A stretch of 64,000 nt of DNA from Alopecurus myosuroides (Eukaryota; Streptophyta; Magnoliopsida; Poales; Poaceae): NCBI GenBank assembly GCA_028641055.1, contig CM054061.1, positions 32,588,333 to 32,652,332 on the forward strand. The letters run 5' to 3'. Under the pieces are notes generated by a model. That model did not search any database, was not told the origin of the DNA, and was given only the letters and a program-made list of their open reading frames with translations. Shown here piece after piece: positions 33,776 through 46,218 of the stretch. Every line of letters starts with the position of its first letter. Positions within the stretch are counted from its first letter, which is position 1. The position numbers and the translations under genes were made by a program.

Positions 33776-36515
33776 AGAACAAATGAGATTTTTCAAACTA
33801 TGACCATATTCCATAATTGATGGATGTGTTCATATAAATCGTGTTGGTAAAGTATACATCTATAAGACTAAATGCTAAACGTTGCAAGACGTAAAATAAT
33901 TTCACGTGAATTCTGACACCACATTTTAGTTCATATCGGAAAGGAAAACATGAAGGAACTCCATGTTAATCGACTTCCAGAGTCATTTTATTTTGAATAA
34001 ATTGACGCTTGTGAGATCGCTTCCAAAAGATGACTAGAATTCCGTTGATAGGCCAAAGTAGAATGGACGACTAATTTAGTGGATATTATACATATTGATG
34101 TATATAGTTCATTATGTGTAGTCATGTGTGTTCGATTAATTTATCCTTCATAAAATTCAGTCGATGATTTGATTAGATATATGAGTATATCTATTTAAAG
34201 AGAATGGAGTTTGACATTTTTGAATTGGTTCAAATTATTGTTAGTATAAAGTAAAAATCACGGTAACAAGATAATCAAGTATTTATGACTGGATCATAAA
34301 GGATAAAGTTTGAGTTACAAGTTCAGCGAAACATCCAAGGAGTTGCAGAATTGTTCTACAACTCATACTTCTCGAATACCCCAGATTAGTTTGGAGTATT
34401 CAAGAGACAAAATCAAACCTTGTTGGACATGGTAAGATTAATAAAAAATGCCATTATAATTTTGTAGTTTATACATTAGTGACAACCGCTTTTACACTGA
34501 AAAGAGCACCATCATGATCCATTGAAATTGACACCATATAAGATATGGTTTGGGTAGTGACCCAAATTGTCTTTTTCTTAAGTTTTGGTATGCATAGCAT
34601 ATGTAAAATGTTTACAACCAAAATAGGATACATATATGTTTATAAGGTTATCCCAACGAATCCATTGGGTAATTCTCCTATCACTAAACCAAAAGACAAA
34701 TGTTATTTGTCAGAAAAGGTTGATTTCTCGACAAAGTAATTCTTGCGAAACAAGTGAGTGGGAGGAGAGTACAAACTCAACAAGATTAGAGAATCTTTGT
34801 TATCATGTCAAGAGTAGCGGAGCACTGGAAGTTGTTCCGGAGTTTCCTATTTTGACAAAGTAGAAGACACTACATGTGTTGTAGATACTTCGAACGAGTT
34901 TGCGAACTGAACCACAAAAGTCCTAAAACTTTGTACTTAGACCAACTTGTGGTTTAAGAGTAAAGTGTTGTTTTGACAATAAAGGACCTGGAACTTATAA
35001 AGGAAGCAAATGATGTGCCCTGACTTCATAAAATTGGCTATGAGCCATTATATCCGTGATAGTATCCATGTATGAATATCAAGTATGTTACTTGGTAGTC
35101 CTTTCTGTAGGAATGATGCCTAACGATAGCAAATGGGTCTATATAGCAACAAAGACATGGATTTTACATCCGTTGAAAGTTGTACTTGTCAAAAAGATGT
35201 TTTCGACGAAGATCAAAGAGTTGACTACTACAAGATTTTGACCTTCCGTAGTGATGCTTTAGTCTTTGCGGATAGTTATAGCAAAAGTTGCATACTATGA
35301 TATGGCAGTTGAATAACAAAACCAAATTTCCTCTCAAGGAAGTTTGATCGAGGATGTGTAATTAATACAATATGAGAGTTTTTTAAAATTCAAAAGGTTG
35401 CTGGAAAGGTATGCACACTTCAATGGTTGAACTTAGCATAACGAAGTTGGAATCTTTACCTTATTGAAGTTATCAAAAGAGTTTGATTCCAACATGAACG
35501 ATAAAGATGCTTGTAGCATTACACGAAATTAAGTGGGAGCGCTAAGACATATTTACAATTCTTTGTGTAGATGACATATGGTTGATTGGAAAATATGTAT
35601 TTTAAATTTACACGGTTAAATTTTCATATTGATGAAAGGCTTAGGGGATATTGGGCATCAATATATATAAGAGATGGATTGAAGCGCCTGATATGGTTGA
35701 GCCAAATTACATAGATGATGTATTGAAGGAAATATAGAAATGACAAGAAGGAGTTCTTGCCACATGGAAAACAATTGAGCAAGATTCAAGTGTTTTGACA
35801 CATGATGAGGATAATTGAAATTAAGATTTCTATGTCATGTGTTCAGTGCTATGTACACAACCAGATGAATCATGTGCTATAGAATGTTATAGCAGGATAA
35901 TTCATATGATGATTAGACAACAGTGGGAGAGATTCCTGTGTCATTTTAGAAATGCTAAGGATATGTTTTCCTATGTAGTAATGACAAAATATTCGTTGTA
36001 ATACGTTACACTAATAGTCTTGTCATATATTCAAGTAATTTTATCTCAATTAAAATATGTGATGAAAGGTAGCACAATAGGCTAGAAGAAAGTTCCATGC
36101 TGGATTTGAATGAGTTTCAAAATTAATGTATTGTGACGGGTACTACAACCAAGGCTAAGTATATTGTTATGTTGACAACAAATAATATGAGTATTTTGTG
36201 TCAAAGAGTTATTTATTCAACTTGGTGAATTTCCAAGAATGCTGACACTATGAAGCTACATTTTCACAATGTTAGTAACATTAGTTTAAGCTGAGGAATT
36301 AAGGTCTCACCAGTTGACCAAATATATACAAAGCCATCTCACTAGAGAATGAGTGATGCGTGTAGACGCAAAGAACGTGAAAATACAATAGGACCTGAAC
36401 AGTTCAGATGTTTTTGATGATGTTTACCACATGCAAAGCATGGTAATAACAGTGGAACGCCATATGTGTTAAGTGCTTACAGACTATATTATTGACTCTA
36501 GTGCAAGTGGGAGAC
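33776..36515 (+). mobile_element. Copia internal region, 3' part, copy 2
   Basis: Continues the Copia sequence cut at 24173. It is colinear with 17513-20253, including the decayed integrase/RT linker near 34540-34860 and the VDDIW motif near 35566-35580. Stops are shared in part with copy 1, so much decay preceded the duplication. Ends in CAAGTGGGAGAC before LTR 2. Confidence 0.88.
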
Positions 36516-38152
36516 TGAAGGGAATATGCCCGAGAGGCAATAATAAAGTGGTTATTATCTTATTCCTTGTTTATGATAAATGTTTATTTCTCATGCTAGA
36601 ATTGTATTAACCGGAAACGTTGATACATGTGTGTTTAATAAACAAACAATGGTTCCTAGTAAAGCCTCTCTTTTAACTAGCTCGTTGATTAATAGATGAT
36701 CAAGGTTTCCTGATCATGAACATTGGATGTTGTTAATAACAGGGTCATGTCATTAGAAGAATGATGTGATGAACATAGACCCAAATTAAGTATAACAATA
36801 CGATCAATTCATTTAGTTTATATTATTATATCTTCCATATGAAGTAACTTATTCCTTAGACCATGAGATCATGTCAATCACTAGTACCGGAAGGGTGCTT
36901 TGATGTCATCAAACGTCACGCCGTAACAGGGTGAATATAAAGGTGTCGTTGGGTATTAGGAAAGTATTAGTTGAGGCTCATGGATCAAGAGTGGGATTTG
37001 TCCATCCAAATGACGGATAGATATACTCTGGGCCCTCTCGGTGATATCACATTGACACCGCTTGCAAGCACGTGACTAGGTCACAAGGATTTCATGCACA
37101 GAACGATTAAAAGAGTACTTGTCGGTAACGAGATCGACCAAGGTATGGTTGAATGATCGGATCTCGGACAAGTAAAATATCGTCAGACAAAGGGAATTAG
37201 TCACGACGTTGATGGTTCACACGATCACGAGAGTCATCATTGAATATATAGGAGTCATCACGGATCTCCAGATCCCGTTGTTGATTATTGATTGGAGAGG
37301 TGTCTCGATCATGTCTATGTTATTCGTGAACCGGATGACACACTTAAGATTCGATGACGCATTTGAGAGGATACGGAATATTGGAGAAAAGTTTAGACAA
37401 CACCGAAATCGTTTCGGGTAAATTTGAAATAGTTCAAGGGGTTTTTCATCGAATGGTTGTTAATAGAATTAACAAATGATTCGAGGTGATATATTCAAAT
37501 GTTTGTTAATATAATTAACAAATATAAAATAAAGAAATAAAAATGTTTTATTTATTTATTAAAGAAAAACCTTTGGATTTGCTAAGTGGGAAATTATGGG
37601 AGCATGAGTGGCTGTGAGTGGAGTGTCCACTTACATGATGATGGAAGAGGTGGGGGCACCACCATGGCTTGCCGCACCCCCTTGGGCTGCCTCCCCCTCC
37701 CCTATAAAAGGAGGGTGAGGGCTCCTCCTCCACACACACTTGTCCCACCTCCCTTCCTATCCACCCGCTGCTCCATTCCATGGTCTCCGGCTTGGCGAAG
37801 CCCTGACCGTGGGTTTCTTCACCACCACCACTCTGTCGTGCTGCTAGAGTTCCAAGGGATCCTCTACTTCCGCTGCCCCGCTGGATCGAGAGATCGGGGG
37901 TCTTCATCAAGCCGTACGTGTGACCGATCACGGAGGCACCGCCGGATTGCGGTGCACATCTTCTCGCTCTCGGGATCGGTGTGAGTACGACTACGCCAAC
38001 AAAGAGATTCAATCTTGTAACGCTTAGAGTCTTCGAGGTATGGTTTCTTAAATCTCTCTATGCACGTTGCTTTCATCTCCTAGATTAGATCTTGGCCTTT
38101 CGGGTATCTCTCGCATAGGAAATTTTTTGTTTTCTATGCAACAAACCCTTCA
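36516..38152 (+). repeat. Copia LTR 2
   Basis: Starts TGAAGGGAATATGCCCGAG and ends AACCCTTCA, 1,637 bp, same family as 20254-21921. After it H resumes at once with protease-region coding text. Confidence 0.93.
37703..37711 (+). promoter_or_regulatory. TATA box in Copia LTR 2
   Basis: TATAAAAGG, matching 21471-21479 in LTR 1, again after a C-rich stretch. Confidence 0.75.
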
Positions 38153-38154
38153 GA

Positions 38155-38787
38155 AATGTAGAAGATGAACACATTGTCTTCTACAAGGATTCTTCTAATA
38201 TTGTTTCCCATCCTCATAGACCTAAGAAAACTAGTGATTTTGTGCTTTCTGTTAATATTGGTGATCATTGCTATTATGGTTTATGTGATATTGATGCTAG
38301 TTCTAGTGCTATACCTTATGAGCGTTATAGAGAAATTATGCATGAAATTGGTTCTTGTGAGCTGGAAGATATTGATATGGTTATTCAGCTTGCTAATAGA
38401 GAAACTGTTTTTCCAATTGGTATTGTTAGAGATGTGGAAGTTTTATGTAGTAAGACTATATATCCCACTGATTTTCTAGTACTTGGTAAGGCTGCTAGTA
38501 AAACTTGTCCTATTATTTTTGGTAGACCTTTCTTGAACACTTGTGGAGCTATTATGGATTGTAAGAGGGAGAAGATATTGACTAAATTTGATGGAAAATC
38601 TTATGAGTTCAATTTCTCCAAATTTTCTAGAGCACCTTATGAATATAAATTGCCTCATGAGAATTTTAAAGTTGATAACTGTTTGCACAACCTTCATAAA
38701 GTTTTGCAGAGATGTGAGGAAACTAATCTTGTTCTTAATTGGGAGAAATGCCACTTTATGACGAATGAAGGAATTTATTGGACATAA
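38155..38787 (+). pseudogene. Protease and RT C-terminal end of element H
   Basis: In frame from the Copia boundary: NVEDEHIVFYKDSSN, FVLSVNIGDHCYYGLCDIDASSSAIP (protease region; the catalytic Asp is kept in D-I-D-A but the usual Gly is Asp), GIVRDVEVLCS and PIIFGRPFLNTCGAIMDC. After HENFKVD the text jumps to NCLHNLHKVLQRCEETNLVL and NWEKCHFM, which belong at the end of the reverse transcriptase. The polymerase core with the Y-x-D-D site is deleted. The frame then breaks at IYWT-stop. Confidence 0.9.
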
Positions 38788-39410
38788 AATTTCTGATAGA
38801 GGTATTGAAGTTGACAGAGCTAAAGTGGAAGCGATAGAGAAAATGCCATGTCCTAGGGATGTTAAAGGTATCCGTAGTGTTCTTGGTAATGCTTGTTTTT
38901 ATAGGAGATTTATTAAAGATTTCTCTAAAATATCAAAGCCTCTTACTAATCTTCTTCAAAAAGATGTACCATTTGTTTTTGATGATGATTATAAGGATGC
39001 TTTTGAAACTTTAAAGAAGGCTTTAACTACTGCTTCTATTGTTCAACCACCTGATTGGAATTTACCTTTTGAAATTATGTGTGATGCTAGTGATTTTGTT
39101 GTAGGTGCTGTTCTTGGACATCGCGTAGATAAGAAGTTGAATGTTATTGATTATGCTAGTAAGACTCTTGATGCTGCTCAAAATAATTATGCTACTACCG
39201 AAAAAGAGTTCTTAGTTGTAGTTTTTGCATGTGATGAGTTTAGACCTTATATCGTTGATTCAAAGGTTACTATTCATATTGATCATGCTTCTATTAGATA
39301 CCTTATGGAAAAGAAAGATGCTAAGCCTTGGCTTATTAGATGGGTGTTGCTTTTACAAGAGTTTGATTTGCATATTGTGGATAGGAGGGTGCTGAAAATC
39401 ATGTTGCTTA
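38765..39410 (+). pseudogene. RT connection and RNase H of element H
   Basis: Reads [39 protein letters not shown], then RNase H text: [16 protein letters not shown] with the first catalytic Asp, [48 protein letters not shown] and [19 protein letters not shown]. RNase H removes the RNA strand during reverse transcription. Coding text is cut at 39411 by the hAT element, which supplies the last residues of the open frame (to 39511). Confidence 0.92.
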
Positions 39411-39635
39411 CAGGGGCGAAGCCAGGAAATTTGGTCGCCGGTGTCAACACAAACAAAAAAGAGAAACTGTGTCTAAAATATACCACTAATGTATATAGCT
39501 GGTATTGCTAAAGGCACAACGGTATATTTTAACATTCATACAATGTATTTATTAAATAAACTAACACAATAAGAAACAATAACTGTCAATATATCATATC
39601 AAAATAAAGGTCCAACTACTAAAATAATTACCTCT

Positions 39636-41433
39636 CTATTTCTTTTGGCCTCTACGATCTTTCATCTTGAGAAATCGGTCTATCACATCCTTACGTGGAG
39701 TTGAGTATAAAAGTCTTTGCTCCAAGAAGCAAATGATGCAATGGTTCATGAAATCATCACCAATGCGATTACGTAGCACTGTCTTCACCATCTTCATTGC
39801 TGAAAAGCACCTCTCAACAGATGCAGTGGCCACGGGCAAAACTAACACTAGCTTGAGGAGTTGATACACCAAAGGAAATGCCAAATTCTTGTTTGTACTA
39901 ACCATCAGCTTAGCAAGTTCAGAAATAGTTTTCAAACTCACAAATCTTTCATCTTCTCGCACATTATCAATGTAGAATGGAAGCTCGTGGGCAAGATCCT
40001 TCAGTTCAATGGAACTGAAATCATCTGAATAGGACTTAGCTAAATCCACTAAGGTCTGAATATTGAAAGAACCAAATGAATCCTTGGGACTAAATGCAGC
40101 CATTTGGGTAAGCAGAGTTGAGTTTACCTCAGTAAAACGATCATTGAACTCTCCAAGCTGCAAGTCAATAACAGGGTTCAAGCAATCATATTTGTAGTGC
40201 TCGTAATTAGTGCGGTTGGTCTTCTTCCTTGGATTATGACGGTCTATATACTGTTCTTCCATATCCAACTTTGGAATACCATGCTCCTCACAAAACGATT
40301 AACTTTTCTCCAATGAAGAGTCCCAACCGTCATCTCTGATTTGCTGAAATTTCTTCTTTGTCAACTTCACCTCTTCCATAGCCTGCAAAATGTCCTTATC
40401 TTTCTTTGTCTGAAACATCAGCAGACTCATCAACCAACAAACAAAATACACCACCTCCAATTTCATCAACAATAGATTTGACTATGATCTGCACAAAACA
40501 AAACAAAGATCAATTTTATGACTAGGAAATCATGCCATATGTAAGATGTAAATAAAAAATAAAGTAATGACAACAAAACTAATTTATTACCTCGGCATAA
40601 CATTCAGCAATGTCCCTTTGAATTTCTGGAGCTACCATTTGATTATTTTTCGGAGTATCAATCAACACAACTCTCTTTGTGTTCTCATTTTGCTCCGCCA
40701 AAAGATGTGCCAACTCTTTAAAATTTCCTTTGTTCTTAGACTCTTTTGATTCATCATGGCCACGGAATGCTAAACCTTGATGCAGCAAATAACGAGCAGC
40801 ACTAATGGAATTATTCAAACGAATCATATACTCCTCTTGAGTGACTTTATTTTGTTTGTCGAGAGCAACAACAACTGATTGGTTATGTTTCAGCAAATCA
40901 TTACATCTTTTGACAGCCGTGTTATGAAAACTATTAGGAGATTTACCCACGTGGTCTTTTAGTCTATCAGACTTGTTCCAACAATCAAAACCATCAACTA
41001 CAAATGCATCATTGCCCCCTTGGCCTTCAATAGAATCTCTGAACAAGTAGCAATATAAACAAAACACCGCATCTTTCTTCTCACTGTACTCTAGCGAGTC
41101 ATACTTCTTAAACCATTTAGTACTAAACCGGCGTGAGTAACCTGATATAATTTTCTGTGGATAATTGAAACCCTTTTGTGGCCTATAGGGACCTCTAATC
41201 AAATATTTTCGTCTCATCTTATCCTGTAGCTTTGGTCCTATATATTCAGATATTCTCATCCTGTCGGCAGGGTCATAAGGAATCTCAGTTACATGTACCT
41301 CTCTTGGAGCTGGAGGCACCGACAAAGGACGCGGGCGAGTAGCACGTGTAATATTTGATGGACCATCATCATGATCAGGAGCACTCGTGCTTGGTGGTGG
41401 TGATTTTCTTTTCAGATTCAAGAAACGCTCCAT
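39636..41433 (-). pseudogene. hAT transposase (TTF-type zinc finger / hATC), catalytic core deleted
   Basis: Minus strand. Exon 1 (41433 to about 40590) has ISEYIGPKLQDKMRRKYLIRG, a TTF-type zinc finger region (FSTKWFKKYDSLEYSEKKDAVFC, LYCYLF) and a DUF4371-type start (LAHLLAEQNENT, MVAPEIQRDI). The intron donor is GCCGAG|GTAATA near 40590. Exon 2 starts after TGTGCAG near 40494 with IIVKSIVDEIGGG and LLVDESADVSDK, holding the first catalytic Asp. It jumps to KDKDILQAMEEVKLTKK, hits a stop at WDSSLEKS, and continues with the dimerisation domain (LPVATASVERCFSAMK) ending at 39636. The core between VSDK and KDKD is lost, so no activity is expected. Confidence 0.9.
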
Positions 41434-42149
41434 AAAATTTTTACTACCTGCTAAATTAAATTAGCAAGTCTGTCAGTAGTAAAAATACATATGAACTGAT
41501 ATATACGAAAAGTTTAAGTACACATCTTGTATTGTATCCTACTTATTGGCAACTTACCTGACATTGTGACTGGAAGCAATGAATGAGTAAATACAATCCA
41601 GGGAAGACAATAGGAGTGGATCGCTCACCCAAACCTTCAAACAATTTAGAAAATTAAACACATCTGAGAAACCCTAAGACAACACGAAAATTGATGATCC
41701 ATCATCCATGGAATTAAATCTCTCCATGTAAAGGGCCTTGATCAGTTTAAGTCTCACTTACGGTTGGGATCAATGGAGAATCTTCAATTTTCGTTGAGAT
41801 GGAGAGGATCCGGCGACCCGCGATAGGCGACTGCGGCGATGGTTCACGGAAACAGAGAGTCGGGCTCGGGCGTTGTTTTCGCAGGAAGACGAGCTTACAG
41901 CTGCAGGGAAAAAACTTCCCAGCGAACAGGATGTGATCGATCGATCAGCTGTGTCGTGGGCTGCTAGTGCTAGGCTTCAGGTTTTGGGCCTGCCAAAACA
42001 ATGCGTCTTCCACTATGCCATAAATGGGCTGGGGTCAAATACATTTTTCACTGGGGTCATTTTCCTAGACTGGGTACACGTACATGGGGATTAGGCCAAG
42101 GTCATCGGTGTCAATTGACACCAGCCAGAACACTGTAGCTCCGCCCCTT
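41434..42149. other. 5' non-coding part of the hAT element
   Basis: About 700 bp between the transposase ATG and the right terminal repeat, with no coherent frame. It presumably holds the transposase promoter. A palindromic TGTCAATTGACA lies at 42110-42121. Confidence 0.55.
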
Positions 42150-43596
42150 GCTGATAACTTGTATAGATTGGAAAACATTACTTTTGACCCTATTCCTATT
42201 AATGGTAGGTTTCCAAATGAACAGTTGGCTGCAATAAAGGTAAAATCCCAAGATAGTCCATGGTATGATGATTATGCTAACTTTACTGTTTCAAAGTATT
42301 TGCCTCCAACATTTACAACTCAGCAAAGAACAAAATTCCTCTATGATTTGAGACATTATTTTTGGGATGACCCACATTTAAATAAAGAAGGAGTAGATGG
42401 TACTATGAGAAGATGTGTTCCAGGTCATGAACAACATGAAATATTGAAGAAGTTTCATAGTAGTGCTTATGGAGGACATCACGCTGGAGATAGAACCGCA
42501 CAGAAGGTTCTACAATCATGTTTCTATTGGCCTACTCTCTTTAAACATGCACGCAAATTTGTTTTATCTTGTGATGAATGTCAAAGAGTAGGAAATATTT
42601 CTAGACGTAATGAAATTCCTATGAGTTATTCTCTTGTTATTGAACCTTTTGATTGTTGGAGATTTGACTTTATGGGTCCTTTTCTCCTTCGAATGGTTAC
42701 ACTCACATTCTTGTTGTTATTGAATATGTTACTAAGTGGGTAGAAGCTATACCTACAAAAAGTGCTGATTGTGAGACCTCTCTAAAAATGCTTAAAGATG
42801 TTATTTTCCCTAGGTTTGGTGTGCCTAGATATCTTATCACTGATGGAGGTTCTCATTTTATTCATGGTGGTTTTAGACAGACCCTTGCTAAATATGATGT
42901 TAATCATAGAATTGCCTCAGCTTATCATCCTCAAACCAGTGGAAAAGTAGAATTATCAAATTGAGGAATTAAATCTATCTTGCAAAAGATTGTTAATAAA
43001 TCTAGGAAGAATTGGTTTGATAAGTTGAATGATGCTTTATGGGCTTATAGAACTGCTTATAAAAACCCGATGGGTATGTCTCCCTATAAAATGGTTTACG
43101 GAAAAGCTTGTCACTTGCCTTTAGAATTAGAACACAAAGCTTGTTGGGCAATGAAAGAATTAAATAAAGATTTTAAACTTGCTGGTAAGAAAAGAATGCT
43201 TGATTTGAATCATTTAGATGAATGGAGATGTGAAGCTTATGAAAATGCTAACTTCTTCAAAGAAAAATTTAAATAATGGCATGATTAAAGAATCCTTAAA
43301 AGAGTTTTTCATGTTGGTGAGAAAGTTCTATTGTATTGGTCTCGTCTTAGATTTTTTGCAGGAAAATTACACTCCAGATGGGAAGGACCTTATATTATTG
43401 AAGAAGTGTATCGTTCGGGTGCAATCAAATTGCTTCCCTCAAAGATAACACTACACAAGTGGTAAATGGGCAAAGACTCAAACATTATTTTTCTGGGTAT
43501 CCCTATGATGAAGGTGTTGATGCTATTCAAGTAATGACTCCAAAGAAGTTCATTAGAGGGAAGATTCGAGAATCTGCAGAGTCTGTTTTGGAATAG
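42150..43596 (+). pseudogene. Integrase region of element H, broken
   Basis: Continues the H polyprotein: NLYRLENITFDPIPIN, KFLYDLRHYFWDDPHL, the HHCC zinc-binding part (AYGGHHAGDRTA, SCDECQRVGN) and the integrase core. FDFMGPF holds the first Asp, YLITDGGSHF the second and SGKVELSN the Glu. Breaks: a frameshift after FMGPF (about 42690), TGA at 42963-42965 just after the Glu, and frame changes near 43276. The end reads KLLPSKITL and MTPKKFIRGKIRESAESVLE, stopping at TAG 43594-43596. Integrase inserts the cDNA into the genome; no full product is possible. Confidence 0.9.
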
Positions 43597-46218
43597 GTAA
43601 CAATTCCTGTTAAGAAAAAGTTATCGGAATACTTTCCAAGTTATAATTTATTGGGTTTTGGAAAATATGAAAAATACCGAGCTGAAGAGGAGTTAAAGAA
43701 GGTTCCCGGACGCACCACACCACCTGGGGAGCGGGCCCACCCCTAGCCGCGCCACCCTATGGTGTGGGAGCCTCGGAGCCCCTCTCCGACTCTCTTTCGA
43801 CCCGGACTTTCCTTTCGTTACGCATATTTTTTTCTATATAACCCCCCGGACCCCCCGAGGTCCGTATATCGTTTTCTCGTCGTGTTTCTGTTTCGAGCTG
43901 TTTCTGCCAGGAACTGTTTTCAGTTTTAGAAGCATCATGGTCTCCGCCAACAACAACAAAGGGAAGGGGCCGAAGGAAGATGATCTCCATGACCGGAAGC
44001 CGGAGGAGGAGATCGATAGTGGAGCTTAAGGAGATGTTGAAGAAAACCCATGAGTGCCTCCAAGCCCCACCATCGCAAGCATTGGAGTGATTGCAAAACC
44101 TTCCAAGCAAACGGCAAGGATGAGCACCGGAGGGAAGGCCCCACGTCACTGCTTAGCTTCAGGGACACCACTTTCAGGCGTAAAGAAACCTTTCCTTACT
44201 TTAATTCATGAGTATCAATCTAGGAGGGTAAAGGCAAAGTTGCCTTCTTGCTGGGATATGGATCGTTCTAACCGTGCAGATAGAGATAGCTCTCAACCTA
44301 AGGAAGTGTGGGGGGAAATTTTGATGGCTGGAATTCACCGTCTGACAAGCATGCAAATAGTGTTGATCACAATACGAAGATGATGCGTATGCTTATGTTC
44401 GCAATTGAAGATCTAAAGAAATCAATTGATAAGCTCATTGAAAAGGATTCACCACCACCACCGAATAATTTATTTTTCATTGGTATTGGCATCCCCTTGG
44501 CTTGGTCCAAGCTTGGGGGAGTGCCGCGGTATCACACCTTTATCTTTCACCCTTTTACCTTTCAGCAGAGTCATATCGTTAGTAGAGAAAATGTCAAATA
44601 GGATGGTTTGCAGCATGGAAGTGTCACTCCTTAGTTGGTTATCGTTGTATCCCTTGGTTTGAGTTGCTGTAATTAAATATTCATGAGAAGTTTCATCATC
44701 TACCTGTTCTACTTTATTTTAGTTTGCAATTTTTGTTATGTGGTTGATCTTGTTATTAGTATTGGTATCAATGTTGGAGTTTCAAGTTAATCTAGTTGGT
44801 TTTGGCAAACTTAGCATTGTTCAGTAGCAACATTACGTTGAGACTTAAGTAGAAAAGAGGGAGTTGCATGTAGATATATTATTCCATGATCTTTCTTTAT
44901 TGTTAGCTCATAACCTTAATATTCTCAAATAAGTTTGTTTGCACCTTCAAGGAAGATTGCATGATTGGCTTTATCATATATGTTTTTGTTTGTTTTACTT
45001 CAATTCTTATGCTTGGTACCCAACCATGCTAGTCAAAACCCTGTACTGAGAGGGAACGCTTCTCGTGCATCCAAACCTTGAGCCCCAAAACCTTGCCATT
45101 TGTGTCCACCATGCCTAACTATATGTGGTATTTCACCGCCACTCCAAGTAAATTTCTTGTGTGCTACCTTTAAACCTTCAAAATTACACATGTTTTGTGC
45201 TCCTGTTTTAGCTATTGAGGGCGCAAATAGAGAATCTTTATCTGACTTGTTGATTGGATTTCACAACCTGGACTAGTGGCTTCATCCGCTTATCCAAATG
45301 CTAGAAGAGCTGGCAGCGGGGTTCCCAGCCCCAAATAATAATACAAATTCCCTTCACTATTTTTGCCCCTGATTTATCAATCAAAGCATAATTGTGTAAA
45401 CAAAAGAAAACGAGGGATGACCTTCTATACCAGTTGTGTCCTTCTATGGTAGCCTCTCTTGTGAAGTCTAGTTGGCTTGTGACGTATTGTATTCTATGTT
45501 TGCCATTCGTTGACATAAACATACACCTCTCAAAATTTAGACACTCCTCCATGGTTTGTGATTGTTGGCATGCACCTGAGGATTCGGTTAGCCATGATTT
45601 GTGTAAGAAAGGTTGGGAGGAGTGTCAACCATTTTATACCTCTGTTCTACAAAATAAAAGCTCTAGCACATGAGTGATCCATGCTTCCCTTTGCAAAGGG
45701 CCTATCTTTTACATTTCTGTTGAGTTAGTAAACCTACTTCTTTCTGTCTTAAGCAAGCATTTGAGTGGTTGTGATTCATCCAGCTATATGTTGATTTACT
45801 CAATCATGTTCTTTATTCTTCCTTGTTTCTACAAATACTTTTATCTGTCTGAATACCACTTTGAAAGTTACCAATGTATCCAAAGAGACCGTTATAATTG
45901 AGCAGGATAAACTCTTCAATATAAGCTCTAGTATAAAGAATCCCATCGAAAGATAAGTACACTGTTAATTATTCTCTGACCAAGAACGAAGTTTTCCTTT
46001 ACAAATTTTGATTTAATTTTTGCACCTTTCTTGTTCCTCTACTTTTTTCAAGTTTGATTATATGATAGGAAGTTGTTGTATCAAATGACTTGTTCCTTGT
46101 TAGATGTGATGCCTCTTGTCCCAGTTTATTTTATCGACACCTCACTCCATAAACCCATGGTCATGTTTACAGAGTTCAGTTTCGCTTGGGGACAAGCGAG
46201 GTCTAAGCTTGGGGGAGT
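43597..46218 (+). other. 3' non-coding region of H
   Basis: Contains a GC-rich part (43680-43870), a short frame from ATG 43937 (MVSANNNKGKGPKEDD, about 30 codons) and other broken frames to 44600. After that it is AT-rich, promoter-less sequence with the text shared by many Triticeae Gypsy 3' regions. It ends in the polypurine tract AAGCTTGGGGGAG before 46219. No domain recognised. Confidence 0.7.

Larger units (their letters stand above)
39411..42149 (-). mobile_element. hAT transposon, internally deleted, nested in H
   Basis: Left end CAGGGGCGAAGCCAGG; right end, reversed, AAGGGGCGGAGCTACA. These are imperfect terminal repeats of the hAT type. The host text GTTGCTTA (39403-39410) and TTGCTGA (42148-42154) suggests a decayed 8-bp duplication, and the H polyprotein rejoins across it. 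It carries a minus-strand transposase gene without its catalytic middle. Confidence 0.85.
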
